Made by a program: the position numbers and the translations under genes | From: JAHJQT01 sp964494655 | GTDB lineage: Bacteria > Patescibacteriota > Minisyncoccia > Portnoybacterales > UBA2143 | Direction: 5' to 3' | Length of the DNA stretch: 14,721 nt | NCBI GenBank assembly: GCA_964494655.1 | Contig: CAZBRM010000011.1 | Location: 1-14,721 of the forward strand | Part shown: positions 1 to 7,350 of the stretch, in pieces | Layout: each line of letters opens with the position of its first letter | Position numbering within the stretch: the first letter of the stretch is position 1 | The notes under the pieces: generated by a model | The model's database searches: none | Seen by the model: the letters and a program-made list of their open reading frames with translations, nothing else | What the model was told of the DNA's origin: nothing

Positions 1-344
1 ATTTTAAGCTTTTTATATAAAAACTTAATTCTTTTAGCGCCAAGCCCCTCAACAGAAGTTAATTTTTCCAAATCAACCGGGCATTTTTTCTTTAATTCCT
101 GATAACGCTTAATTTTGCCTGTCTTAATATACTCTTTAATTTTTCTGGCAATTCCTTCTCCTATACCTGGAATTTTTTTTAATTCTTCTATCCCTCCCTC
201 ATTGTATATTTCTTCAATATCTTTTTCTAAAGATTCTAAAATACGTCCTGCTTTGTTATAGGCAATTGAAATGAAAGAGGCCTTGTCCATTTGAATAAAC
301 TCAGCCATAAGGTAAAAAATTTTCGCTATTTCTAAATTTTTCAT
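1..344 (-). CDS. polX: Family X DNA polymerase (PolX-like), N-terminal fragment
   Basis: Reading down from an ATG at 344 gives 114 codons that run off the window edge, so the C-terminal part is missing here. The visible part matches the N-terminal 8-kDa and helix-hairpin-helix region of bacterial PolX repair polymerases. It has an early AYNKAGRILESL helix (residues 28-39), a first HhH IPGIGEGIARKI (58-69) and a second VEGLGAKRIK (98-107). Family knowledge: PolX fills short gaps in base excision repair, and most bacterial forms add a C-terminal PHP exonuclease domain. Neither the nucleotidyltransferase nor the PHP domain can be seen in this window. The gene lies 15 nt behind the half-MFS gene and is probably the last visible member of the ruvA cluster. 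No Shine-Dalgarno site precedes the ATG. An isolated HhH protein is possible but less likely. Confidence 0.82.
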   Translation of the reverse strand, partial: MKNLEIAKIFYLMAEFIQMDKASFISIAYNKAGRILESLEKDIEEIYNEGGIEELKKIPGIGEGIARKIKEYIKTGKIKRYQELKKKCPVDLEKLTSVEGLGAKRIKFLYKKLK

Positions 345-359
345 TTTTAAAGAATAAAA

Positions 360-971
360 CTAAAGATTTTTACCCAAAGGGATCCTTAAAGTCTTTTCAT
401 CTTTAGGACATATTTTTTTGTAAATAAAAAACGGAATAAAAGCGCTAGCTAAAATAAAAAAAATAATGCCAATAAAAAGTATATCAAAACCGAAACGATT
501 AGCGATTATTCCGCCTAACGCTCCAGCTATTCCTGTTCCAATACCGATTGAAGCTGCCCTAGCGCTCCAATCAAACGATTCTCTACCTTTATCAATATGA
601 CGGGTAAAAACAGCGGCATAAGCAGAGATATTCATAGACATACCCAGAGAAAAAGTTATTTGTAAAAGATAAATATGCCATGGCAAATAAGAAAAAATAT
701 ATCCCAGAACAGCCAAGGCAGCTAAAACATTACCAATAACGATAAACCAAAAATCATCCTTTTCTCCGTGGTTCTTATCCAAATATTTCCCAAAAAGAAC
801 TACTGTTAGAGAGATAACGATCCAGTAAATCGCAGCCGCATAACCAGCCACTTCAATATTGCCTCCTCTTATTCTTTCTGTTAAAAAAATAGCAAAAATA
901 GGATTAACAAAACCAAATCCACTAGTTAAAGCTACATCTGAAAAAATTAAAAACTTAATAACCTTGTTCAT
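360..971 (-). CDS. Half-length MFS transporter-like membrane protein (six helices)
   Basis: This 203-residue polytopic protein has six predicted membrane helices at about 5-30, 41-62, 73-94, 100-123, 138-157 and 162-185. Between helices 2 and 3 it has GKYLDKNHGEKD (61-72), which resembles the conserved cytoplasmic loop motif A of the major facilitator superfamily (G-x-L-x-D-R-x-G-R/K). Classical MFS proteins have 12 helices and about 400 residues, so this is equivalent to one N-terminal half. The frame ends in a clean TAG followed 15 nt later by the polX start, so no second half is hidden downstream. If functional it would have to dimerise, or it may not be a transporter. It starts 13 nt after yidD. 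The substrate cannot be read from the sequence. Confidence 0.72.
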   Translation of the reverse strand: MNKVIKFLIFSDVALTSGFGFVNPIFAIFLTERIRGGNIEVAGYAAAIYWIVISLTVVLFGKYLDKNHGEKDDFWFIVIGNVLAALAVLGYIFSYLPWHIYLLQITFSLGMSMNISAYAAVFTRHIDKGRESFDWSARAASIGIGTGIAGALGGIIANRFGFDILFIGIIFFILASAFIPFFIYKKICPKDEKTLRIPLGKNL

Positions 972-984
972 ATTCTTATTTTCA

Positions 985-1206
985 TTATAGTTGTTTGCCC
1001 CAGGGATGGCAATTAGAAAGTTGTTTTAATCCCATCCAAACACCTTTCAAGACACCAAATTTTCTTATTGATTGATAAGTGTATTCTGAACAGGTTGGAT
1101 AGTGGCGACACTGTCCTAAAAGCCGAAGAATCGGAAAACGCCCATGATCAGGAGATATGGTTTTTTGATATATTTTTATTAACAAAAGTATAGAATGCTT
1201 AATCAT
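985..1206 (-). CDS. yidD: Membrane protein insertion efficiency factor YidD
   Basis: This short 73-residue protein has the YidD signature: YQKTISPD (13-20), then CRHYPTCSEYTYQSI (33-47), then KGVWMGLKQLSNCHP (54-68). The three conserved Cys are 33, 39 and 66. Family knowledge: YidD is a small inner-face membrane-associated protein that assists YidC in inserting membrane proteins, and it is usually next to yidC, rnpA and rpmH. Here it sits instead in an envelope gene cluster. The ATG overlaps the stop of the preceding Memo-AMMECR1 gene by 4 nt (ATGA), which suggests translational coupling. The C-terminus stops at CHPWGKQL and lacks the DPVP-like tail common in longer homologues. The family call is firm. 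Confidence 0.92.
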   Translation of the reverse strand: MIKHSILLLIKIYQKTISPDHGRFPILRLLGQCRHYPTCSEYTYQSIRKFGVLKGVWMGLKQLSNCHPWGKQL

Positions 1207-2747
1207 GAGTTAAAAACATCGGCTGTAAATATGTGAATATCTACTTCATTACTTTTCCAACAATTCCAATCTAAACCAGCTTTTTGAGAACAAAGTTTTC
1301 CCATAAACTTATTAAGATCCCAATTATTTTCAACAGCTACTTGAGGTAAAAATACGCCAGAATTTAAACCTTTTTTAACTTGAACTCCATGTTTTCCAAT
1401 TTCTATTTCTTCCCAACTATTTATTTTTTTCAAAGGACTTAAAACAGAAATTTCGTATTCTAAATCATTCAATTCATTTTTTTCAACAGGATTAAACCGT
1501 TTATCTTTTATTGCTGCTGACACAGCCATTTGGGAAACAACTTGATATAGAGGAATATCAGGCTCAAAACTACCAATACATCCTCTTAGCTGACCATTTT
1601 TTTTGAGAGTAACAAAAACGCCTAATTTTTTATTTAATAATTCGTCTTCTACGTTAAAATCACTTAATTTGCCTTCTGAAACATATTTTTCAACTGATGT
1701 TTTTGCAATTTCCAATAATTTCTGCTTTTGATTCTCATTTAAATTAAAATTCGATGGTTTTTCTATAAAAGCAAAAGACCCATAGCCAACCACCCTTAAT
1801 GGATCGCCAATATTTATACTTCCAGAATTAGTATATTTAAGCAATTCAACTTGAGAATCATTTATTTTTTCCATTAACCTTACAACCAATTCAACAGCTT
1901 TTTGAGCGCATAAACAAACGCTCAAATTAACAATATTTTCACTTTCTATTTTCATAATTACTTCTTTAAGAACAGAAAGTTTTCCTGTTAAAATTGCTTC
2001 AATAATTTTTTTATCAGCATAATTAGCATTCTCATAATCAGGATAATGAGACATATCTGAACTGGCCACAACTAATGTTTTTTCATCAATATATTTAGAT
2101 AATATCTGACTAATTTCCTCTAATTCATCATCTTTTAATTGATGGCTTATTAAAATAGGCAAAATCTTAAAATCTTTTAAAACAATTTGCAAAAAAGGAA
2201 CTTCAACTTCTAAAGAGTGTTCTGGCTTATGCGGAACTGAATCAATCTTGAAAAGCTTACTGTCTTCAATAAGTAAATCTCGCAAATCACTATCTAAATC
2301 AACATTGCCTATTGGAGTTTTCCAAGAATCATTTCCATCAATAACTGCTCCTTGCAAATATTCATTATGACTTGAACCTATTAAAATTACTTTATTAATT
2401 TCTTGTCCTTGAACAGCTTTAAAAGCGTAGGCAGCTGTCTGGCCAGAAAAATCATAGCCAGCATGAGGCACGATTAATGCTTTGACTTGTTCTTTTGTTT
2501 CAGATAATTTTACCTGTTCTAAAAAGTAATTAATTTCTTTAAGTAAATCATTTTTGTCAGATGGATAAAATTGGCCAGCCATAATCGGCTCGCGAACAGA
2601 TAGATTATTAGTTTTTTTTAAATCTTTCAACATAGAAGCTAATTGGCTCGTTTCTTTTTCTTCGTTTAAAAAAATTAACCAGAAAAGACCTCCTATAAAA
2701 ACAATTAAAAATAAAAACCACCAAAACTTGCTCATATCTTCACCCAT
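1203..2747 (-). CDS. Membrane-anchored Memo-AMMECR1 fusion (AmmeMemoRadiSam system proteins B+A)
   Basis: This 514-residue protein has three parts. Residues 8-27 form a very hydrophobic N-terminal anchor. Residues about 51-330 are a Memo domain with REPIMAGQFYP (52-62), VPHAGYDFSG (93-102), IGSSHNEY (123-130), EHSLEVEVPFLQ (176-187) and SSDMSHY (229-235), and a Cys-rich site near 278-280. His95, His127 and Cys278 or Cys280 are candidates for the metal site known in Memo proteins. Residues about 336-514 are an AMMECR1 domain with its hallmark LRGCIG (387-392). In many prokaryotes Memo (B), AMMECR1 (A) and a radical-SAM enzyme form a three-part system of unknown function; here A and B are fused and no radical-SAM gene is present. 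The start could also be Met5 (2735), which has GGTGA just upstream. The stop overlaps yidD by 4 nt. The biochemical role is unknown. Confidence 0.9.
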   Translation of the reverse strand: MGEDMSKFWWFLFLIVFIGGLFWLIFLNEEKETSQLASMLKDLKKTNNLSVREPIMAGQFYPSDKNDLLKEINYFLEQVKLSETKEQVKALIVPHAGYDFSGQTAAYAFKAVQGQEINKVILIGSSHNEYLQGAVIDGNDSWKTPIGNVDLDSDLRDLLIEDSKLFKIDSVPHKPEHSLEVEVPFLQIVLKDFKILPILISHQLKDDELEEISQILSKYIDEKTLVVASSDMSHYPDYENANYADKKIIEAILTGKLSVLKEVIMKIESENIVNLSVCLCAQKAVELVVRLMEKINDSQVELLKYTNSGSINIGDPLRVVGYGSFAFIEKPSNFNLNENQKQKLLEIAKTSVEKYVSEGKLSDFNVEDELLNKKLGVFVTLKKNGQLRGCIGSFEPDIPLYQVVSQMAVSAAIKDKRFNPVEKNELNDLEYEISVLSPLKKINSWEEIEIGKHGVQVKKGLNSGVFLPQVAVENNWDLNKFMGKLCSQKAGLDWNCWKSNEVDIHIFTADVFNS

Positions 2748-2765
2748 TTCTTTAATTTTAACATT

Positions 2766-2794
2766 AAAAATCGGTTTTTGGAATAAAAAAGCCG
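2766..2794 (-). terminator. Weak terminator-like hairpin between O-antigen ligase and Memo fusion
   Basis: On the minus strand CGG plus a T-run (2785-2794) pairs with an A-run plus CCG (2772-2779), with one bulged C, and is followed by ATTTTT (2766-2771). The stem is short and mostly A-U, so at best it attenuates read-through into the Memo-AMMECR1 gene. It lies inside the 54-nt gap, the largest spacing in the ruvA cluster. Confidence 0.3.
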
Positions 2795-2801
2795 TGTCTG
2801 T

Positions 2802-4112
2802 TCATCTCTCTAAAACACAGTTCTTTTTATTTTTCAAAAAACATCCAGCCATTAATCCTAAAATCAGCCAAAACATTAATTGTCCCTGTTGCAATGTCCA
2901 GAAAAAATGATCAAATAAACCAAGAAATAAGAATGCGCAGATAATGAAAAATAATAAATAATTCTTTTTGTTTTTTAATTCTTTATTAAACTTCCGCAAT
3001 AATTGATAAAGAAACATTAGAAATATAAATAGCCCTATTAAACCTGTTTCAGAAGCAATCAATAAATAAACACTATGAACTGGCTGATGTATCCAAGAAC
3101 TCAATAAATCAAGCATTTGTCTAATCTCCCAGACAAAATTACCTGTTCCAATCCCTAATAAAGGATTTTCTTGAATAATCAAAAAAGATGTTTGGCTATA
3201 AAATAAACGAAGGCCGATAGATTGTTCGCCTGCTAAAATATGAAAACGAGATGAAACTTCAGGCCAGGCAAAATAAACAATTATAAATAAGCAAACAGCA
3301 ATTAATAAGAACAAGCTTAAAATCTGTCTTTTTTGCTTTTTAAATAAAAGAATAAAATAGATTATACTGGATAATAAAAAAGTAAAAATAACTAAACGGG
3401 AATATGTTAAAAAAAGAGTAAAAAAAAGAAAAAAGAATACAATTAATAAAAATATATGATTTCTAAAAGAATTTCCTTTTTTTAAAAAAAGATAAAAAGT
3501 AAAAAAAATACAGAGAAACATAAAAACAGCTAAGACATTTGGATGAGGAAATGTTCCGTAAACACGAATTGTTTCTGTCCCATTAATAATAATTTTTGCA
3601 ACACCTGCTATTTCCGAACTTAACGGACTTTCTGTTAAAATTTTTAAGCCTAAACTTTTTTGTTGAATATATTGACTAATAGCAACAAAAGATTGAAATA
3701 AGCCACTAAAAACGAAGATGTAAAATAATTTTTCGAAACTGAATAATCGCTTAAAATTGCACTTTAGATAAAAAAATAAGATAATCATTTCAAGTAATTT
3801 AATCCAAGAATAAAAACCAAGATTTATGCTCCTTGCTTGAATTAAAGAAATTAAACTCAAAATTAAAAAAGCTACTAGCCAAAAACTAGGGCTTTTTAAT
3901 TGAAATAATTTTAACGGCTCTTCTAATAATCTTTGCTTTCTCTCCCTTAAAACCCAAAGCAAAAAAACAAAAACGAGCAAGATATCAGTTAAATAAATAT
4001 AAGCGCTTGTCCACTCATTAAAATCTTCTGAAAATTGATAAATTATTTTCCGAACTTGAAAGGGCAGGCAGAAAATAAAAACATAAAAAATAAATTTCTC
4101 TAATTTAAGCAT
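2802..4112 (-). CDS. O-antigen ligase-like / Wzy-type polytopic membrane protein
   Basis: From Met at 4112 this is a 436-residue protein with about ten or more hydrophobic helices and a larger loop between about 284 and 350. Motifs fit the O-antigen ligase/polymerase (Wzy_C) family: GTFPHPN (186-192), TYSR (236-239) with a conserved Arg, ENPLLGIGTGNF (315-326) and HQPVHS (342-347) followed by ETGLIG (355-360). These enzymes transfer or polymerise undecaprenyl-linked glycans on the outer face of the membrane. The frame is open back to 4175, but that start would overlap the Mur ligase gene by 71 nt. The ATG at 4112 overlaps it by only 8 nt, so I prefer it. An AAGGAGG sits about 15 nt upstream, rather far for a ribosome site. 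Neighbouring peptidoglycan genes suggest a surface polymer role. The acceptor and glycan are unknown. Confidence 0.82.
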   Translation of the reverse strand: MLKLEKFIFYVFIFCLPFQVRKIIYQFSEDFNEWTSAYIYLTDILLVFVFLLWVLRERKQRLLEEPLKLFQLKSPSFWLVAFLILSLISLIQARSINLGFYSWIKLLEMIILFFYLKCNFKRLFSFEKLFYIFVFSGLFQSFVAISQYIQQKSLGLKILTESPLSSEIAGVAKIIINGTETIRVYGTFPHPNVLAVFMFLCIFFTFYLFLKKGNSFRNHIFLLIVFFFLFFTLFLTYSRLVIFTFLLSSIIYFILLFKKQKRQILSLFLLIAVCLFIIVYFAWPEVSSRFHILAGEQSIGLRLFYSQTSFLIIQENPLLGIGTGNFVWEIRQMLDLLSSWIHQPVHSVYLLIASETGLIGLFIFLMFLYQLLRKFNKELKNKKNYLLFFIICAFLFLGLFDHFFWTLQQGQLMFWLILGLMAGCFLKNKKNCVLER

Positions 4113-5379
4113 ATAGCTTTCCGAGTTCCTCCTTAACAACTCTTCGATCATCCCATGGTATTTTACACGAACCAATAACCATTGTTGCTTCAGTACCTTT
4201 TCCTAAAATCAAGACAATATCTTTTTCTTTTGCTAATTTAAGAGCCTTAGAAATCGCCTGACGCCTATCCGTAATTTTTTCAAGATTAACAGAATTGCTT
4301 ATTCCTTTCTTAATACCGTTAATTATAAAAATTGGATCTTCATTGTAAGGATCTTCATTGGTTAAAATAATATAATCAGAATATTGCGAAGCAATCTTGC
4401 CTAATTTCGGCCTTTTCCATTTATCACGTCCGCCGCCAGCGGAGCCAAAAACTGAAATAATCTTTCTAGAAGAAAGCTTTTTAGCCAGTTTAAAAACCTG
4501 TTCAAAAGAATCGGGCGTATGAGCTAAGTCAACAAAAACTCTAAAATTCTGACTATCTGAAATTTCTTCCATGCGCCCAGGAATCACTTTTATATTTTCT
4601 AAAGCTAATTTAATTTTATTCAAAGAAATTTTTTCTAATAAGCTGATTGAAATAGCTGTTAATGCATTATAAATATTAAATTTACCTAAAAGCTTTAAGC
4701 AAAATCTTGTATCTTTAACTATAAAACTCACTCCTGTTTTTTCTATTTTACAATCAGCTCCTAATATTATTTTATCAACTTTTAATTTTCTATCTTTCGG
4801 CCTAATAGAAAAACCTACCCTTTCTTTTGCTTTGAATTGCGAAAAGTAATCAGCATTCAGATCATCAAGATTAATAATTGATTTACCATTTTTTTTTAAT
4901 GCTTTAAATAATTTTCCTTTGGTTTTTTTATAATTCTCAAATCCGCCATGCGCTTCTAAATGCTCTGGGGCTAAATTAGTAAAAACAACTGTGTCAAAAT
5001 CAATAAAATTATGGCGATGCTGTTTAATCCCTTCTGAAGTTACTTCAATCAACGCGTACTCGCATCCATTTTTAACCATTTCTTTTAATGTTTTCTGAAT
5101 AAACATTCTGCCTGGCATTGTTAAATGATATGGATTAAGCCATTCTTTATCTGCTATCTTAATAGAAAGCGATGAAATCCAGCCAACTTTAAAACCAGCC
5201 CCTTCTAGCGCTTTACCAGCTAAATAAACCGTAGTTGATTTGCCTTTAGTTCCGGTAATGCCAATTATCTTTAATTTTCTGGAAGAAAAACCATAAATAA
5301 CTGATCCCAAAAAAGCCAGAAAAAAATGGTACCAATTTATTAAAAATTCAGGAATAATTTTTCTTAATAAGTCTTTCAT
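4105..5379 (-). CDS. MurE-like Mur ligase lacking the N-terminal uridine-binding domain
   Basis: This 424-residue ATP-dependent Mur ligase has a P-loop GITGTKGKSTT (40-50), LTMPG (86-90), IEVTSEG (111-117), TNLAPEHLEAHGG (134-146) and YKKTKGKLF (150-158), which probably carries the carbamylated Lys. It continues with FNIYNALTA (234-242), PGRMEEI (267-273), DLAHTPDS (284-291), GRDKWKRP (317-324) and GKGTE (393-397). The HTPD and RDK..RP motifs point to MurE, which adds the third amino acid to UDP-MurNAc-dipeptide. It is shorter than usual MurE (about 490), because the first Mur domain that holds the uridine part is absent; a hydrophobic stretch (16-31) precedes the P-loop. The DNPR-type specificity motif reads TNEDPYNEDP (340-349), so the amino acid added cannot be assumed to be diaminopimelate. 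Its start overlaps the FemAB stop by 4 nt (ATGA). Confidence 0.85.
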   Translation of the reverse strand: MKDLLRKIIPEFLINWYHFFLAFLGSVIYGFSSRKLKIIGITGTKGKSTTVYLAGKALEGAGFKVGWISSLSIKIADKEWLNPYHLTMPGRMFIQKTLKEMVKNGCEYALIEVTSEGIKQHRHNFIDFDTVVFTNLAPEHLEAHGGFENYKKTKGKLFKALKKNGKSIINLDDLNADYFSQFKAKERVGFSIRPKDRKLKVDKIILGADCKIEKTGVSFIVKDTRFCLKLLGKFNIYNALTAISISLLEKISLNKIKLALENIKVIPGRMEEISDSQNFRVFVDLAHTPDSFEQVFKLAKKLSSRKIISVFGSAGGGRDKWKRPKLGKIASQYSDYIILTNEDPYNEDPIFIINGIKKGISNSVNLEKITDRRQAISKALKLAKEKDIVLILGKGTEATMVIGSCKIPWDDRRVVKEELGKLYA

Positions 5380-6293
5380 AAAATTTTTCGGATTAAATTA
5401 TACGCCTTATACCAAACTGGTTGAAAAATTAAATCAAAAGCGCCCGGATAGCTAATTTCTTGTCCATTAAATCCATTTTTAAAACGTGTTACTCCAGGCC
5501 ATTTTCTTTCATCAATACCAAAAAAATCATAATATTGAAAGCCATCTACTTTCGCCTGTTTAATTGCTTCCCATTGGAGTAAATACGGAGCCATTAAATT
5601 ACGATAATTATAATCAGAAGCCCCATGTGAATATATTGCTGTCTTATTCCAAAAAAGATTAATGCTCCCAGCAATAATCTTATTATCGCGCTTAGCTAAA
5701 AATATTTTTAGCATATTTGCTTTGCCTAAAACATCAACCATTTTTAAATAATGATCTTTAGGATGGCTGTAGAATTTATCATGTTCAGTCGTCTTAGATA
5801 GTAACTCTAAAAAACTGCCAATATCTGATTGATTTTGTTCAACGCTAACTCCTTTCTTTTGCGCCAACCTAATATTATATCTAGTTTTCTGATGCATCCG
5901 ACTTAATAATTCTTCTTCTGATTTATGCAAATCAAGAATTATTGTTTTTAATGGTTGGATATGTTTTGATGATGACAATAGTCCTCCCGGGAAACTGTCT
6001 TTATTTAGATCTCTATCTAACTCAATTTTAAAAAATATGCTTTTTTCTTGCTTAGCAATTTGTCTGACTTGATTCAAAAAATTATCTGGCAAATTCTTAA
6101 ATACCGGCCTTGGACAATAAAGATAGTTTTTAGCAAAAGGCAAATCGTGCTTAATCAGTAAGACATTAAAATCATCTGCCTGGATACGCCAAATTTTATG
6201 ACCAATCGCCTCTTGATACTGACCCCATGACCATGATTGCAAAAAAGAACCATTATTTTTAATAATAAATTGATTCCATCGTTCTCTATTCAT
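5376..6293 (-). CDS. FemAB/FemX-type aminoacyltransferase (peptidoglycan bridge)
   Basis: This 305-residue protein has the double-GNAT Fem family layout. It begins with SFLQSWSWGQYQEAIGHKIW (16-35), followed by KTRYNIRLAQKKGV (136-149). The second lobe has IFLAKRDNKIIAGSINLFWN (197-216), YSHGASDYNYRNLMAPYLLQ (221-240) and YYDFFGID (254-261), then ERKWPGVTRFKNGFNG (262-277). Fem enzymes use aminoacyl-tRNA to add residues to the peptidoglycan stem on lipid-linked or UDP precursors; soluble, cytoplasmic-face action is expected. There is no signal peptide and no coiled-coil tRNA-synthetase-like insertion. It lies 2 nt after ruvA and overlaps the MurE-like ligase by 4 nt, so stem extension and side-branching appear co-expressed. 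The amino acid transferred cannot be told. Confidence 0.87.
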   Translation of the reverse strand: MNRERWNQFIIKNNGSFLQSWSWGQYQEAIGHKIWRIQADDFNVLLIKHDLPFAKNYLYCPRPVFKNLPDNFLNQVRQIAKQEKSIFFKIELDRDLNKDSFPGGLLSSSKHIQPLKTIILDLHKSEEELLSRMHQKTRYNIRLAQKKGVSVEQNQSDIGSFLELLSKTTEHDKFYSHPKDHYLKMVDVLGKANMLKIFLAKRDNKIIAGSINLFWNKTAIYSHGASDYNYRNLMAPYLLQWEAIKQAKVDGFQYYDFFGIDERKWPGVTRFKNGFNGQEISYPGAFDLIFQPVWYKAYNLIRKIL

Positions 6294-6295
6294 AA

Positions 6296-6865
6296 TTACT
6301 TACCCAAAATTTTTAAAGCTTCCTTAATACGACCCCCTATTTCTTTAATTTTGCCTGGTACTTGTTTAAGAGCTTCTCTAGCTTTACTAGTTGAATATCC
6401 TAAACTAATCAAAGCATCAATCGCTTCACTATCAGAATTTAATTGCTTAATATCTTCTATAGAAGCAAAGACCTTATTTCTTAATTCTAAAATAATTCTT
6501 TCTGCTGTTTTGTTTCCTATTCCTGAAACCTTAGTCAAAAGCGTTTTTTGACCACTAGCAATTGCTTGTTTTAATATTTTTACTGATTCTAACATCATGA
6601 CCGACAAAGCTGCTTTGGGCCCTATTCCGCTTACAGAAATTAAAATTTCAAAAAATTCTAATTCTTCAAAAGTTAAAAAACCGTATAAATCCAAAAGATT
6701 CTCTCTGGGATATAAATGAATAAAAAATTTCCTTTCTCTTTTATCATCTGCTACTTCTTTTAAAATAAGCGCAGAACAAAATATTTTATATCCAACTCCA
6801 TTAACATCTAAAATAATAAATTTATCTGTTTTTAATTCAATTTTTCCTTTTAATAAAGCAATCAT
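6296..6865 (-). CDS. ruvA: Holliday junction branch migration protein RuvA
   Basis: This 189-residue protein (E. coli RuvA has 203) has all three RuvA domains. The OB-fold domain starts MIALLKGKIE and contains DVNGVGYKI (20-28). Two helix-hairpin-helix motifs follow, SVSGIGPKAALSVM (77-90) and VSGIGNKTAERIILELRN (113-130). The small C-terminal domain that contacts RuvB reads SEAIDALISLGYSTSKAREAL (146-166). RuvA tetramers bind Holliday junctions and load the RuvB motor; ruvB and ruvC are not in the window. This is the first gene of the minus-strand cluster. A -10 box ends 6 nt before the ATG, so the message is probably leaderless. The start is supported by both the conserved N-terminus and that promoter. 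Confidence 0.95.
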   Translation of the reverse strand: MIALLKGKIELKTDKFIILDVNGVGYKIFCSALILKEVADDKRERKFFIHLYPRENLLDLYGFLTFEELEFFEILISVSGIGPKAALSVMMLESVKILKQAIASGQKTLLTKVSGIGNKTAERIILELRNKVFASIEDIKQLNSDSEAIDALISLGYSTSKAREALKQVPGKIKEIGGRIKEALKILGK

Positions 6866-6871
6866 AATTTA

Positions 6872-6900
6872 ATGATAACTCAAGCAAAACTATTTGACAA
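6872..6900 (-). promoter_or_regulatory. Promoter of the ruvA cluster
   Basis: On the minus strand TTGTCA (6900-6895) and TATCAT (6877-6872) are separated by 17 nt. Six nt separate the -10 box from the ruvA ATG, which places the expected +1 at the A of the start codon. The -35 overlaps the rpsT -35 on the other strand by five bases. Confidence 0.6.
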
Positions 6901-6921
6901 CTTATATAATTTAGATATACT
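6894..6921 (+). promoter_or_regulatory. Promoter of rpsT
   Basis: A perfect TTGACA (6894-6899) is followed after 16 nt by TATACT (6916-6921). The predicted start near 6928 leaves a leader of about 126 nt before rpsT. A second TATAAT (6935-6940) has no good -35 partner. Confidence 0.6.
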
Positions 6922-6937
6922 AAACATATTACAGTAT

Positions 6938-7047
6938 AATTTTAAGTTTTAAATTTTAAGTTTTAATTGAAATCTAAATGATTAAATTTTAATTTGTTTT
7001 AGTTATTTATAAATTTAAAATTGATTTAAAATTTATAATTTAAAATT
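6938..7047 (+). other. rpsT leader with A/T repeats that can fold
   Basis: The leader starts with two perfect 14-nt tandem copies of AATTTTAAGTTTTA (6938-6951 and 6952-6965). Nearer the gene are two copies of TTTAAAATT (7025-7033 and 7039-7047) that can pair with them. A separate 10-bp A/T stem, TTATAAATTT with AAATTTATAA (7007-7016 and 7029-7038), is also possible. No Shine-Dalgarno site precedes the ATG at 7054. S20 is known to control its own synthesis in E. coli, so a folded leader would fit, but A/T-only pairing in such AT-rich DNA can arise by chance. Confidence 0.35.
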
Positions 7048-7053
7048 AAATTC

Positions 7054-7326
7054 ATGCCCATAACAAAATCAGCTAAAAAAGCACTTAAGCAAAACCGCAG
7101 AAAACGGGTTTTTAATCTTAGAAGAATTAGCAAAATGAGATCTTTAATTAAGCAATCTAGAACTCTAATTGGGGATAATAAAAAAGAAGAAGCGCTTAAA
7201 ATTCTGCCTCAAATTTATAAAGCAATTGATAAAGCTTCTAAACGCGGCATAATTAAAAAAAATACAGCTAGCAGAAAGAAATCAAGATTGGTCAAAGCTA
7301 TTGAGAGTATTGACATAAAAAAATAG
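7054..7326 (+). CDS. rpsT: 30S ribosomal protein S20
   Basis: This 90-residue basic helical protein starts MPITKSAKKALKQNRRKRVF and carries the S20 features. These are an N-terminal Lys/Arg-rich helix, a middle segment around ALKILPQIYKAIDKASKRG (46-64) and the conserved IKKNTASRKKSRLVKAI (66-82). S20 binds 16S rRNA early in 30S assembly. Length is normal for the family (about 87-90). It has its own strong promoter at 6894-6921 and lies head to head with ruvA. The LysM-CHAP gene follows after 24 nt and may be co-transcribed. Confidence 0.96.
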   Translation: MPITKSAKKALKQNRRKRVFNLRRISKMRSLIKQSRTLIGDNKKEEALKILPQIYKAIDKASKRGIIKKNTASRKKSRLVKAIESIDIKK

Positions 7327-7350
7327 CTTTGATACACTTTTATTGTGCCT

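Noticed and set aside
4113..4175. Longer start for the O-antigen-ligase-like gene
   Set aside because: Would add 21 charged residues encoded within the Mur ligase gene; the ATG at 4112 begins directly at the first hydrophobic helix and leaves only an 8-nt overlap.
6237..6551. 104-residue plus-strand open frame over femAB and ruvA
   Set aside because: Antisense reading across two well-supported genes and their junction.
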